A stretch of DNA of 64,000 nucleotides. It comes from Calothrix sp. C42_A2020_038 (lineage in GTDB: Bacteria > Cyanobacteriota > Cyanobacteriia > Cyanobacteriales > Nostocaceae). Each line of letters starts with the position of its first letter. Within the stretch, counting starts at the first letter, position 1. Below the pieces are notes generated by a model. The model made no database searches. It was not told where the DNA came from and saw only the letters and a list, made by a program, of their open reading frames with translations. The DNA lies in NCBI GenBank assembly GCA_015272395.1, contig JACYLQ010000001.1, forward strand, positions 310,001 through 374,000, given 5' to 3'. The translations under genes and the position numbers were made by a program. This document shows, piece by piece, positions 26,659-35,665 of the stretch.

Positions 26659-29016
26659 CTAATTATATTTAAGCGCTGTAATATCACGATTAACTGGCGC
26701 CGGATGTTTATCATTCAGTTTAATAGGTAACTTAATTGTAAAAGTTGCACCTTGTCCTTCACCTGGACTATCTACATACACTTTACCACCATGCATTTTT
26801 ACAATATTATCTACAATAGCTAAACCTAACCCTAAACCACTAAATTTACGAGTTTTGCTACTATCCGCTTGACGGAATACATCAAATACATAAGGCAAAA
26901 ACTCTGGATTAATTCCAATTCCGTTGTCAATCACTTGAATTTGAGCATAATAAATTGACTGTAAAAACTCATTCCGCTCTTCAACAATAGATAAATTTAT
27001 TTTCACTTCTCCATCTTTCGGCGTAAATTTGATAGCATTTTCAACAAGATTACTAATGGCTTGCTGCAAACGCATCGAGTCACCTTCAATCCATAATTGT
27101 GAGTTTATATCAGATTGAATCATGCTAATGGGTAAATAAGATTTAGATTCTATACTATCATGACAAATATCAACTGGTTTGAAATCCAAAATTTCAAATT
27201 TTAAATCAATAGATTTTTGATTTGCAGCTTTGTTTAATGAATTGATCACGATCTTAATGGTATTAACTAAATTCATCGGACATGAAACTAAATGTAATTT
27301 ACCTTGGAGAATGCGAGAAAAAATTAATAAGTCTTCAACAAGTTGCTTTTGTTTGTGAGCATTACGTTCAATCGTTTCTATGGCTATAGCTTGATTTTGT
27401 TCTGTCAGTTTTTTACGCTGAAGCATTTGGGCAAAACCCAAAATTGAGTTGAGAGGAGTTCTTAACTCATGGGAAACAATTCCTAAAAATTCATCTTTAG
27501 CACGGTTGGCATATTCTAATTCGATAGCATGTTGCCGAAGTTGCTTTTCTAACTGTTTGGATGCGCTCAAGTCAGCAACAAAACAAACCCCACCTTCTTG
27601 AAAGTTATCAAAACTTGCGGCGCCAACTAAAACTGAAACATGCGACCCATCTTTACGTATGTACTCTTTTTCATATGGTGTACATACACCGCGAAGCAAA
27701 ATTTCTTGCTTAGCTTGTTCATATTTAAACCGATGTTCGGGTGGTGTTATATCTTGTTTTCTAATACGCCCAATTTGTATGTCTTCTGTAGTGTAACCAA
27801 TTATATCTAGGTACGCTTTATTAGCCTGAATAATTTCCCCATCTTGAGAAAAAAAACTGATTCCAATCATGTTGGAATCAAAGATATATCGAAATCGAGA
27901 TTCGTTACGCTTGCTTTCTGTGATATCTAATAGTACACCATCCCAAAACCTACTACCATCTGGTTGACGATTGCAACGCGCGTTTGCTTGTACCCACTTA
28001 ATCTTACCAGAGGGGGTAATAAAACGCCATTGATAGTGCCATTGTGGATTTAGTTCAGATTTTAAAGATTTGCGAAAAGCTTTTATATCGTGAGGGTGAA
28101 TTGCTCGCCAAATTAAACTCGGATTTGTTTGAATTTTATTCGATTCAATTTCACATAACTCTAAGCAACCAGAACTAATATATGTAAACTGATTACAATT
28201 ATTAACACCTTGGTAATATTGAAAAATTATACCAGGGATATTACTTGCTAAATTGGCGAGCCTTTTTTCAGAAGAACGCAAAGCTGACTCTATTTGTTTC
28301 TGTTCAGTTATATTTCTAAAATAAACTGCTAAACCCTCTTGAAAAGGATAAGCATGAACTTGATACCATATCTCATTAGGAACTGTGATAGCTGCTTCAA
28401 AAGTTACAGAGACTTGCGTCTCCATTGCCTGTCGGTACTTTTTTTCAAATTCAGTTCCCACAAGTAACGGACACATTTCCCATATTGATTTACCTAATAC
28501 ACTCTCAAGCGAATCTTGTAATATTCCGCGCGCAAGACTGTTCATGTAAGTAAACCGCCATTCTCGGTCTAGCGCAAAAAAACCATCAGTAATACTCTCT
28601 AAAATATTGAGTTCTTGCTGTTTTCTTTGTTCCAACATGTTTTCCGTAACTTTGAGCTTATGCAAAGTTTCATTTGCACGAACTGTGGCATTACGTAACA
28701 TCTGACATGAGAAACTAATCAAAATTCCTTCAGAAATGAATATACCTAATCTAATTGAATTAGGTATATCAAGATTGAATGAATAAATCGGGAAAATAAA
28801 AAAGTAACGACTAGCTATTGCAGCCAGACTGGTGGCAACCAAACCAACTCTTATACCACCATACCAGCTGCTCAAAATCACCGCTCCAGGAAATAGAAGA
28901 AACGGAGAATCACTAAGGTCAACAAATAAGCTTAGTATTAACATCAGCATTAATGCCAATGCTACAGATATTAAAGCAAAGATGTAAAAAAAGATACTTA
29001 AGCTTCTCACATACAT
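26659..29016 (-). CDS. Membrane PAS-domain sensor histidine kinase
   Basis: The 785-residue protein starts with four membrane helices in a DUF4118/KdpD-like arrangement (about 8-110). PAS domains follow at about 135-240, 250-370 and 375-490 with PAC-type endings such as ITPSGKIKWVQANA and YIRKDGSHVSVLVG. The HisKA H-box is FLGIVSHELRTPLNSILGF. The ATPase domain shows LVENAIKFTPKDG (N box), QVIDNGIGI and FSGLGLGLAIV (G boxes). It should autophosphorylate and pass phosphate to a regulator encoded elsewhere. cheR and cheB lie ~200 bp downstream on the same strand and may be co-transcribed. Confidence 0.88.
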   Translation of the reverse strand: MYVRSLSIFFYIFALISVALALMLMLILSLFVDLSDSPFLLFPGAVILSSWYGGIRVGLVATSLAAIASRYFFIFPIYSFNLDIPNSIRLGIFISEGILISFSCQMLRNATVRANETLHKLKVTENMLEQRKQQELNILESITDGFFALDREWRFTYMNSLARGILQDSLESVLGKSIWEMCPLLVGTEFEKKYRQAMETQVSVTFEAAITVPNEIWYQVHAYPFQEGLAVYFRNITEQKQIESALRSSEKRLANLASNIPGIIFQYYQGVNNCNQFTYISSGCLELCEIESNKIQTNPSLIWRAIHPHDIKAFRKSLKSELNPQWHYQWRFITPSGKIKWVQANARCNRQPDGSRFWDGVLLDITESKRNESRFRYIFDSNMIGISFFSQDGEIIQANKAYLDIIGYTTEDIQIGRIRKQDITPPEHRFKYEQAKQEILLRGVCTPYEKEYIRKDGSHVSVLVGAASFDNFQEGGVCFVADLSASKQLEKQLRQHAIELEYANRAKDEFLGIVSHELRTPLNSILGFAQMLQRKKLTEQNQAIAIETIERNAHKQKQLVEDLLIFSRILQGKLHLVSCPMNLVNTIKIVINSLNKAANQKSIDLKFEILDFKPVDICHDSIESKSYLPISMIQSDINSQLWIEGDSMRLQQAISNLVENAIKFTPKDGEVKINLSIVEERNEFLQSIYYAQIQVIDNGIGINPEFLPYVFDVFRQADSSKTRKFSGLGLGLAIVDNIVKMHGGKVYVDSPGEGQGATFTIKLPIKLNDKHPAPVNRDITALKYN

Positions 29017-29163
29017 TACACTGCTTTAAATGGGATACTATGTTTTTTATATAATTAAATTTATATCTAAATAGAATTTGAAGCGCAATTATCTAAGGGA
29101 AGGTATCATACGTACCACTAAAGTCATACAACTTCAGCCAATGGTCTTAGACTCGAATTATTT

Positions 29164-29580
29164 CCAATTCTACAGGTATAGTTCAAACTCGTCGAGTTAG
29201 CGCTGGAGATTTAGTACAAACAGGTGGAGAAATAGTTAGTCTTGTTGCAAACTGACCCAGGCGCCAGGGCAACAGAAGTGGAAGATTTAATGGAAGAAGG
29301 CATGGACTATGACTCTTCAGTTTATCAAGCCACAAAAGACCGTTTGCGAGCTATTTTCATGTCTGCAATGAATAGTGTGTTAGGAATGCTACCACTTGCT
29401 GTTGTACCTGGACAAGGTGCCGAGTTATATCAAGGTTTAGGTATTGTTCTCACAGGGGGATTACTGTTCTCAACAATACTAATACCCACGGTCGTACCAG
29501 CATTAATGGGTTTAATACACGATCTATCAGGTAAGAGAATCAAAAAGAATGTGAAAAGAGAATTGGCGCCGAATATTTAA
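29164..29580 (+). pseudogene. Scar of an RND efflux operon (adaptor tail plus permease tail)
   Basis: The plus strand first encodes STGIVQTRRVSAGDLVQTGG and EIVSLVAN with a stop at 29253-29255. That is the end of a barrel-sandwich part of a membrane-fusion adaptor. In a shifted frame overlapping this stop begins TDPGARATEVEDLMEEGM, leading into RLRAIFMSAMNSVLGMLPLA and GQGAELYQGLGIVLTGG, the final helices of an RND permease, ending at 29580. Thus most of the adaptor and nearly all of the ~1000-residue permease are deleted, with the two remnants joined. No function is expected. The TTG-started 112-codon frame is not a gene in its own right. Confidence 0.75.
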
Positions 29581-29626
29581 AACCTCTTTAAAATCCCTCC
29601 CCTTGGAAAGGGGAGAGGTCAGGGAG

Positions 29627-30814
29627 TTAAACAGTATACCAACCAACAGGAGTAGTAGTTGTGGCAGTGCTAGTACCATCAGCAGACCAAATCATATTCT
29701 CTCCTGTTTGGCTATTATGCCAGAACAATTCAGTTCTACCGTCGCCGTTGAAATCACCTAAACTAGATTTCCATTCAGTACCAAGCGATGGTAAAGAAGT
29801 TTGAGTTGCTGTGGCACCATTCATAATCCAACCTACGTTTTCGCCGGTAGCTTCATTACGCCATAACACGTCAATTCTTCCATCACCATTATAGTCACCG
29901 AAAGAATAGTTCCAATTATTGCCTCCACCTTGTGTAGGTAATTGAGCAGCGGTGACAGTGGTGCCATCCATTAACCAAGTTATATTTTCACCAGTATTGG
30001 TATTATGCCAGAAAATATCAGTTTTCATGTCACCATTAAAATCGGTAGCAGAAACTTGCCATTCTGAACCTGGAGCGAATGAATCTAATGCAACTCCATT
30101 TACTTGAGTACCGTTCATTAACCACAAAGCGGTTTCACCAGTACTTTGATTGTGCCAGAACAGATCTGTTCTACCGGTACCAGTAACACTAACGATGGTG
30201 GATTTCCAAGCAGTATCGGTTGTTGCCAGCATTGCGGCTTCAACAACATTGGCGCCATCCATTATCCAGACAGCATTTTCGCCAGTTTGTTTATTGCGCC
30301 AAACTAAATCACTTTTGCGGTTCCCATTAGTATCACCAACAGTGAAATCCCAATTGCTATCAACTGTTGCAAGTTCGGTAATAGAAACAACATTCCCACC
30401 ATCCATTATCCAAGCTTCATTGGCACCGGAATTTTGATTGCGCCAAACTAAATCAGTTTTACCATCACCATTTAAATCCGAAATTTTAAAATCCCAATCT
30501 GCACCACGTGAAGGTAAAAATGCACCTTGAGGACTGGCGCCATCCATCAACCAAATAGCGACTTCACCTGTTTGCTCATTACGCCAAATTTTATCAGTTT
30601 TACCATCACCATTAAAATCAGGGTTAATAGCTGCACTGCTGAAAATTAAATTGGGATTAGGGTTAAATCCTTCAGCATTGACAGAATCTGAGGAACCATT
30701 TAGACTCGGAACATTATTTGAGTATAAACCTTCATCAAAACTATTTTTACTCTGAGTATATATCGAAGCACCAACACCAGTAGAAAGCTCTGTGGATTTT
30801 GTCGATTCAAACAT
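29627..30814 (-). CDS. Seven-repeat FG-GAP/VCBS beta-propeller protein
   Basis: After ~65 low-complexity residues, this 395-residue protein consists of seven ~47-residue repeats. Each has a DFNGDGKTD-type calcium loop, then a W(R/H)N..TGE block and a WLMDG-type turn. This is the FG-GAP/VCBS layout, expected to fold as a seven-bladed propeller. Repeats 3-5 have weakened metal loops (DTNGNRKSD, SVTGTGRTD, DFNGDMKTD). No signal peptide is seen, and export, if any, would need another route. A hairpin-like CTCCCC/GGGGAG lies just downstream (29598-29618). Homologues are common in cyanobacteria as extracellular or surface proteins; the ligand is unknown. Confidence 0.82.
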   Translation of the reverse strand: MFESTKSTELSTGVGASIYTQSKNSFDEGLYSNNVPSLNGSSDSVNAEGFNPNPNLIFSSAAINPDFNGDGKTDKIWRNEQTGEVAIWLMDGASPQGAFLPSRGADWDFKISDLNGDGKTDLVWRNQNSGANEAWIMDGGNVVSITELATVDSNWDFTVGDTNGNRKSDLVWRNKQTGENAVWIMDGANVVEAAMLATTDTAWKSTIVSVTGTGRTDLFWHNQSTGETALWLMNGTQVNGVALDSFAPGSEWQVSATDFNGDMKTDIFWHNTNTGENITWLMDGTTVTAAQLPTQGGGNNWNYSFGDYNGDGRIDVLWRNEATGENVGWIMNGATATQTSLPSLGTEWKSSLGDFNGDGRTELFWHNSQTGENMIWSADGTSTATTTTPVGWYTV

Positions 30815-31230
30815 AGTTAGAATTTGTCAACAGTGTTCACCCATCCTTTTTATTATTTATTTGCAATTAAAATTGTTAGTTAAGAACATAGACAGCCTTT
30901 TTCTAATTTTTATATATATTTAAATTGTTCTGTAATAACATTGTTTAACGTTCAAATATTTAAATTAAATTTATAATGTTTGGCAGAGTACCTGAAGGGG
31001 TGACAATACAGGGTAAAAAACTTGATTTGTAAGGGATGTTGTAAAAAAGCTCTCTCAGTATACGCTGTGAATAGATAATAAACGGCACCGAGAGAGTGGT
31101 ATGAGTTCTGATTTAAGAAAATCTGATCATAGTACTAAAACACTATTAATTAGCGATCACACTGTGCCAGTTGCGTAAGTCCTGATACAGTATGCAAGCG
31201 AATAGTACTTGCGAAGAACCCATATGATGT
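30815..31230. other. Intergenic stretch, no gene supported
   Basis: It contains the start region of the FG-GAP gene and the downstream end of the GAF kinase. A 25-codon frame at 31101-31178 follows GAGAGAG and encodes no recognisable peptide. Nothing else is convincing. Confidence 0.4.
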
Positions 31231-34200
31231 TTAACCAACCTGACGAGTTGGAATTTCGATGACAAATTCGGCGCCTTTGCCTGGTTGAGATAAACAGTAA
31301 AGTTTACCATGATGTTTGTCTGTGATAATTTGATAGCTGATGGAAAGCCCAAGTCCAGTACCTTTACCAACTTCTTTGGTCGTAAAGAACGGGTCGAATA
31401 AGCGTGAAAGACATTCTTCCTTAATGCCAAGTCCATTATCCGCAATACGAATTTCAACCCAGTTTTTGTCCAGTAAGCAAGTAGAAATTTTTATTTTACT
31501 AGGGTTATTTTTGATATCATCAAGTGTTCGATGTTTATCTTTTTCTTCTAAAGCATCAATCGAATTGGATAACAAGTTCATGAAGACCTGGTTGAGTTGA
31601 CCTGGGTAACATTCGATAAGTGGCAACTGGTCATAGTCCTTTTCAATCTGAATACCAAAACAATCAGGTGATGGTTTTAGGCGGTTTTGCAAAATCATTA
31701 ATGTACTATCAATGCCTTCATGGATATTTGCATCTTTGTATTCAGCCTCATCGAGACGAGAGAAATTTCGCAAGCTAGCAACAATTTCCCGAATACGTTC
31801 AGTACCAACCTGCATAGATTGAAATAATTGGGGTAGGTCATTAAATAAAAACTCAAAGTCTGCTTGCTGCAAAAATTCCTGCATTTCTAATGGTGCTTCT
31901 GTACTATAGTATTTTTGATAAATTTCTACAAAGCGAAGTAAATCTTGAGTGTATTGATGAGCGTATATTAAATTGCCATGAATAAAGTTAATTGGATTAT
32001 TAATTTCATGAGCAACTCCTGCAACAAGTTGTCCAAGACTTGCCATTTTTTCAGCATGAACAATTTGCATTTGCGCAGTACGTAATTCATTCAAGGTCTG
32101 AGTCAGCTTCTGAGCTTCTTCTTGGGTTGGTCTAAGCAAGCTTGCTTGTTGGAACAAATTAGCCTGTCGTAATGCAACACTAAGTTGAGCGGCGACTTGG
32201 GTAACAAACTCCAATTCAGCTTCTTCCCACTGGCGCGCGCGAGTACATTGGTGAATGCATAATAATCCCCATAGTTGATTTCCTTCAGTTAAAGGCATGA
32301 CAATTTGTGCTTTGACTTGAAAACGCTCAACTAAGTCACGATAAGGTAATTTCGATCCCACACTTTTGATATCAGACATAACTTCAACTTGTCCTTGGCG
32401 ATATTGTGATGCATACTGTTCGCCAAAACTAGAGTCTTTGACTTTTAACCCTAAAGCAGACTCAAACCTCGGTAGTACATCTTCTGATATAAACTCTCCA
32501 CTACAAAAATCTGTATCGGTGTCAAAGCGAAAAATTCCGACTCGTTCAACTTTGAGGGACTTCCGTACTTCCTGGACAGCAGTTTTAAAAATTGTTTCCA
32601 AATCAAGTGATTCACGAATTTTGGCAACTACATCGAATAAGATTCGGCGTTGTTCCGCAGCTGTTTGCTGTTCATCGGCACGAGTGCGCGTTTCTGCAAA
32701 GGCTTCTGAACTTTGAATCGCGACCCCCATTTGGTTAGCCACCTGTTCTAGAAATTCAACTTCGACATTATCCCACTGACGTTTCTCGGAGTGTTGGTAA
32801 GCAGCTAATAAACCCCAAAGATTTTGACCTACAAAAATTGGTGTCAATACATAAGCACGAATCTTGAACTGCCGCAAAATATCCACATGGCAGCGGGAAT
32901 GTCCAGCAGTATAAATATCTGTAACAGCAAAACTTTCATTATTACGGTAACGTCCTCCATTTGTTTCTTGAAGATAAGTATCTTGCCAGACCAAATTTTT
33001 ACCAAAGGGGTTAATGCTATCCCATTGCGGTTCTACCATGCCAAAATTACTAACAAATTCACCGCTCCAGTCTTCATTAAAGCGATATACAGCAACCCGC
33101 TCAACTCGCAAAAGTTTGCATACTTCCTGGCAAGTGGTTTTTAAAATTAAATCTATGTTCAGCGAAGAACGAATTTTACTAACGACTTCGGTTAATGCTC
33201 GCTGCCGTGCGATTGACTCTTCTAAAGCAAGAGCTTGCTGTTTAGACTGTGTTAAAATCTCAGCTTGTTGAATTGCAACTCCTATTTGTGCCCCTACTTG
33301 TCCAAGAAACTCAACTTCATAATCTAGCCATTGACGCGGCGCCGAGTGTTGGTAAGCTGCGATTAACCCCCATAGTTTGGGGCCAATAAAAATAGGCGCC
33401 AAGGCGTATGCACGAATTTTGAATTGCTCTAAAATTTCAATATGACAGCGCGAATGCCCAGCAGTATAGATATCTGTAACCGCAAAACTTTCATTATTAC
33501 GATAACGCCCACCCTTGTTTTCCTGTAAATAAGTATCTTGCCAAACTAGATTTTTACCGAAGGGGTTGAGATTCCCCCACTGCATTTCTACAATACCAAA
33601 ATGACTAATAAACTCGCCACTCCAGTCATCATTAAAACGGTAAACTGCTGCTCGTTCTAACTTCAATAATTTACAGACTTCTTGACAAGCTGTATCAATA
33701 ATAAAGTTTGTATCTAGGGAAGAACGAATACTTCCCACAACTTCCATTAAAGTGCGTTGTCTTGCAACAGAGTCTTGTAATTCTGCTGTTCGTTGTTTTG
33801 TTTGTTCTAAAATTTCTACTTGTTGTATTGCTATACCAATATAGCTAGCTGCTTGTGCGACAAACTCAACTTCCATAGGATGCCACTGTCGAGGTGCCGA
33901 GTGCTGATAAGCTGCCATTAAACCCCATAATTTGGTGCCAACGAATATAGGTGCAATTGCATATGCACGAATTTGAAACTGTTCCAATACTTCGATATGG
34001 CAACGCGCGTGTCCTGCTTCATAAATATCAGCAACCGCAAAAGGTTCGTTTTTACGGTACCTTCCACCCTGAGTTTCTTGTAAATGCGAATCACTCCACA
34101 CCAAGTCTTGCCCAAAAGCAGTTAATGTATTCCAAGGCGCCTCTGCATAGCCAAGATGATTGATAAAGCTGCCACTCCAATCACTACTAAACCGATATAT

Positions 34201-34395
34201 TGCTACCCGCTCTATCTGGAGTAACCGACAGATATCTTGACAAGAAGTCGAACAAAGAGCCTCTAAGTTAATGCTAGCGCGAATCTTAGCTAAGATGCGG
34301 GCTAGTATTTTTTGATACTCGATTGTCAAATTTAGTTGCTTTTGACATTCTGGCAAGTCTAATTCATGTGATAGGGCACCGTAGCTATTTGTCAT
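31231..34395 (-). CDS. Triple cyanobacteriochrome GAF sensor histidine kinase
   Basis: The 1054-residue protein has four GAF domains (about 30-195, 215-380, 400-565, 585-745), a coiled linker and a kinase core with H-box LVAGVAHEINNPINF (His796), N box LLSNSIDAL and G boxes IADNGLGI and GTGLGLSIS. GAF1-3 share W-x-D (W100/D102, W285/D287, W470/D472), the LQE..GGRYR stretch and Cys-His in GHxRCH (C132, C317, C502). These are the marks of red/green cyanobacteriochromes: the bilin-binding Cys with its His, plus the Trp and Asp that set red absorption. GAF4 lacks the Cys (SKLPYRDL) and should be bilin-free. There is no membrane segment. It lies divergent from the bacteriocin genes. Confidence 0.88.
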   Translation of the reverse strand: MTNSYGALSHELDLPECQKQLNLTIEYQKILARILAKIRASINLEALCSTSCQDICRLLQIERVAIYRFSSDWSGSFINHLGYAEAPWNTLTAFGQDLVWSDSHLQETQGGRYRKNEPFAVADIYEAGHARCHIEVLEQFQIRAYAIAPIFVGTKLWGLMAAYQHSAPRQWHPMEVEFVAQAASYIGIAIQQVEILEQTKQRTAELQDSVARQRTLMEVVGSIRSSLDTNFIIDTACQEVCKLLKLERAAVYRFNDDWSGEFISHFGIVEMQWGNLNPFGKNLVWQDTYLQENKGGRYRNNESFAVTDIYTAGHSRCHIEILEQFKIRAYALAPIFIGPKLWGLIAAYQHSAPRQWLDYEVEFLGQVGAQIGVAIQQAEILTQSKQQALALEESIARQRALTEVVSKIRSSLNIDLILKTTCQEVCKLLRVERVAVYRFNEDWSGEFVSNFGMVEPQWDSINPFGKNLVWQDTYLQETNGGRYRNNESFAVTDIYTAGHSRCHVDILRQFKIRAYVLTPIFVGQNLWGLLAAYQHSEKRQWDNVEVEFLEQVANQMGVAIQSSEAFAETRTRADEQQTAAEQRRILFDVVAKIRESLDLETIFKTAVQEVRKSLKVERVGIFRFDTDTDFCSGEFISEDVLPRFESALGLKVKDSSFGEQYASQYRQGQVEVMSDIKSVGSKLPYRDLVERFQVKAQIVMPLTEGNQLWGLLCIHQCTRARQWEEAELEFVTQVAAQLSVALRQANLFQQASLLRPTQEEAQKLTQTLNELRTAQMQIVHAEKMASLGQLVAGVAHEINNPINFIHGNLIYAHQYTQDLLRFVEIYQKYYSTEAPLEMQEFLQQADFEFLFNDLPQLFQSMQVGTERIREIVASLRNFSRLDEAEYKDANIHEGIDSTLMILQNRLKPSPDCFGIQIEKDYDQLPLIECYPGQLNQVFMNLLSNSIDALEEKDKHRTLDDIKNNPSKIKISTCLLDKNWVEIRIADNGLGIKEECLSRLFDPFFTTKEVGKGTGLGLSISYQIITDKHHGKLYCLSQPGKGAEFVIEIPTRQVG

Positions 34396-34689
34396 AAGTA
34401 TATTGGGTAAGGGTTTGACTGCGATATATACATTGTTCCCATATATATTTCAAAAATTACGCTGAGTTGATGAAATTAATGTCCAACTTTAGTACGACTC
34501 TTTTCGATGGAGAAAAGCTGTGTTGTAATCCCAACGTTTGTCCGATGTGTAATACGAAGTCAAATTTCTATTATGTACTCATGAAACGAAAACAAACGCA
34601 GCCAGAAAACCAAAATTACTAACAGGTTTAATGACTGCAATATCTCAACTACACAATCGTACAATTACACAACTAAGGAGTTACATATC

Positions 34690-34938
34690 ATGTCTAACGA
34701 AATCAACACCACCGCCATTGAACTTTCTTTTGACGAACTCGACACTGTTGCAGGTGGTTTAGCTATCAGCTTAGGTGATGTTCAAGGTTTTGCTTCAGAT
34801 GCATCAAATACCTTCTCACAGAAAAATTTAGCAGTTGGTCAGCAAACATTTGCAGGACCAGGTGGTAGCTACACCGCTTCCTTAACAAATGTTCAAGATA
34901 TCTTTAGTAAAGCTGGTCAAGCAATTGCTGCTAAGTAA
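34690..34938 (+). CDS. Double-glycine bacteriocin-like precursor, copy 1
   Basis: The 82-residue peptide has a short acidic leader (TTAIELSFDELDTVAGG) ending in Gly22-Gly23, the site cut by C39-peptidase ABC exporters. The ELSxxELDxVxGG pattern is that of cyanobacterial CTB/NHLP-like precursor families. The predicted mature part, about 59 residues, is rich in Ala, Gly, Ser, Thr and Gln and has no Cys, so it should not be a lanthipeptide or disulfide peptide. A strong ribosome site precedes it. The next copy is identical. The processing ABC transporter is not within the window. Bioactivity is inferred from gene context. Confidence 0.8.
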   Translation: MSNEINTTAIELSFDELDTVAGGLAISLGDVQGFASDASNTFSQKNLAVGQQTFAGPGGSYTASLTNVQDIFSKAGQAIAAK

Positions 34939-35025
34939 TTAATCCAAATTGGGTAGGCGCCCTACCTTTCTATATAAATTCATTTTCCCTAAATACACAA
35001 TTACACAACTAAGGAGTTACATATC

Positions 35026-35274
35026 ATGTCTAACGAAATCAACACCACCGCCATTGAACTTTCTTTTGACGAACTCGACACTGTTGCAGGTGGTTTAGCT
35101 ATCAGCTTAGGTGATGTTCAAGGTTTTGCTTCAGATGCATCAAATACCTTCTCACAGAAAAATTTAGCAGTTGGTCAGCAAACATTTGCAGGACCAGGTG
35201 GTAGCTACACCGCTTCCTTAACAAATGTTCAAGATATCTTTAGTAAAGCTGGTCAAGCAATTGCTGCTAAGTAA
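35026..35274 (+). CDS. Double-glycine bacteriocin-like precursor, copy 2
   Basis: This gene encodes exactly the same 82 residues as the gene 336 bp upstream, with the same ribosome site and upstream 29 bp. Duplication would raise dosage of a structural peptide rather than add diversity. A perfect hairpin follows at 35297, suggesting that both copies form one short transcript separate from the third precursor. Cleavage after AGG would free a peptide beginning LAISLGDVQ. Confidence 0.8.
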   Translation: MSNEINTTAIELSFDELDTVAGGLAISLGDVQGFASDASNTFSQKNLAVGQQTFAGPGGSYTASLTNVQDIFSKAGQAIAAK

Positions 35275-35296
35275 TTACAGCGATTTTCAACCTAAA

Positions 35297-35321
35297 CCCT
35301 CTTCCCTACAAGGGAAGAGGG
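35297..35321 (+). terminator. Terminator after duplicated precursors
   Basis: CCCTCTTCCCT (35297-35307) and AGGGAAGAGGG (35311-35321) are perfect 11-bp arms with a 3-nt loop, 20 bp after the stop of copy 2. It probably ends the precursor transcript. Confidence 0.65.
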
Positions 35322-35378
35322 AATATTAAAGCCCAAAGCCTAATAATGTTTCACAAAAGCCTTAATACAAATACAGAC

Positions 35379-35413
35379 CTGTAGAGACACGTAAAACCGA
35401 AGCGTCTCTACAG
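35379..35413. repeat. Family C hairpin
   Basis: CTGTAGAGAC (35379-35388) and GTCTCTACAG (35404-35413) form a perfect 10-bp stem. Its flanks resemble the copy at 3795 (GACACxTAAAACC in both loops), so the two share more than the stem. Confidence 0.6.
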
Positions 35414-35432
35414 TATTCGTTTGTATTGCCAT

Positions 35433-35540
35433 TAAGAGGATGCTTTAAAAGTATAAAAATAATATTTGACCCTGCCCTGGAATCGGCGCCGAGAGGATTC
35501 TAAGGACTATTAAGATTTATACTTTTCAAACAACCTCTAA
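35433..35540. mobile_element. ~106-bp MITE-like element with ~21-bp inverted ends (family B)
   Basis: The left end AGAGGATGCTTTAAAAGTAT (35435-35454) is the near complement of the right end beginning TATACTTTTCAAACAACC (35518-35538). The flanking TTA/TAA bases extend the symmetry. The interior has no coding capacity. Left-end homologues at 12405 and 57415 are followed by a different interior. Size, terminal symmetry and dispersal fit a non-autonomous miniature transposon. No transposase is in the window. Confidence 0.6.
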
Positions 35541-35665
35541 CGTGAAATGTAGTAAGACCTCGCAGAAGAGAGGTCTATCGCATAAGTCCCAATCCTCACG
35601 AAATATTCTATTCTTAGAACCCATTCATCTTGATATATCAACTATCTATTCAAATCAAGGAAAAA

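Larger units (their letters stand above)
34661..35277 (+). repeat. Exact tandem duplication of bacteriocin precursor unit
   Basis: Bases 34661-34941 and 34997-35277 are identical by eye over 281 bp. They cover the leader with the ribosome site (AAGGAGTTACATATC), the whole gene and the stop. The 55-bp spacer between them is unique. No mismatch in 281 bp implies a recent duplication or ongoing gene conversion. Confidence 0.85.

Noticed and set aside
31101-31178. 25-codon plus-strand frame with GAGAGAG before it
   Set aside because: The peptide has no hydrophobic helix or leader pattern, and the purine run belongs to an imperfect palindrome. Support is too thin.
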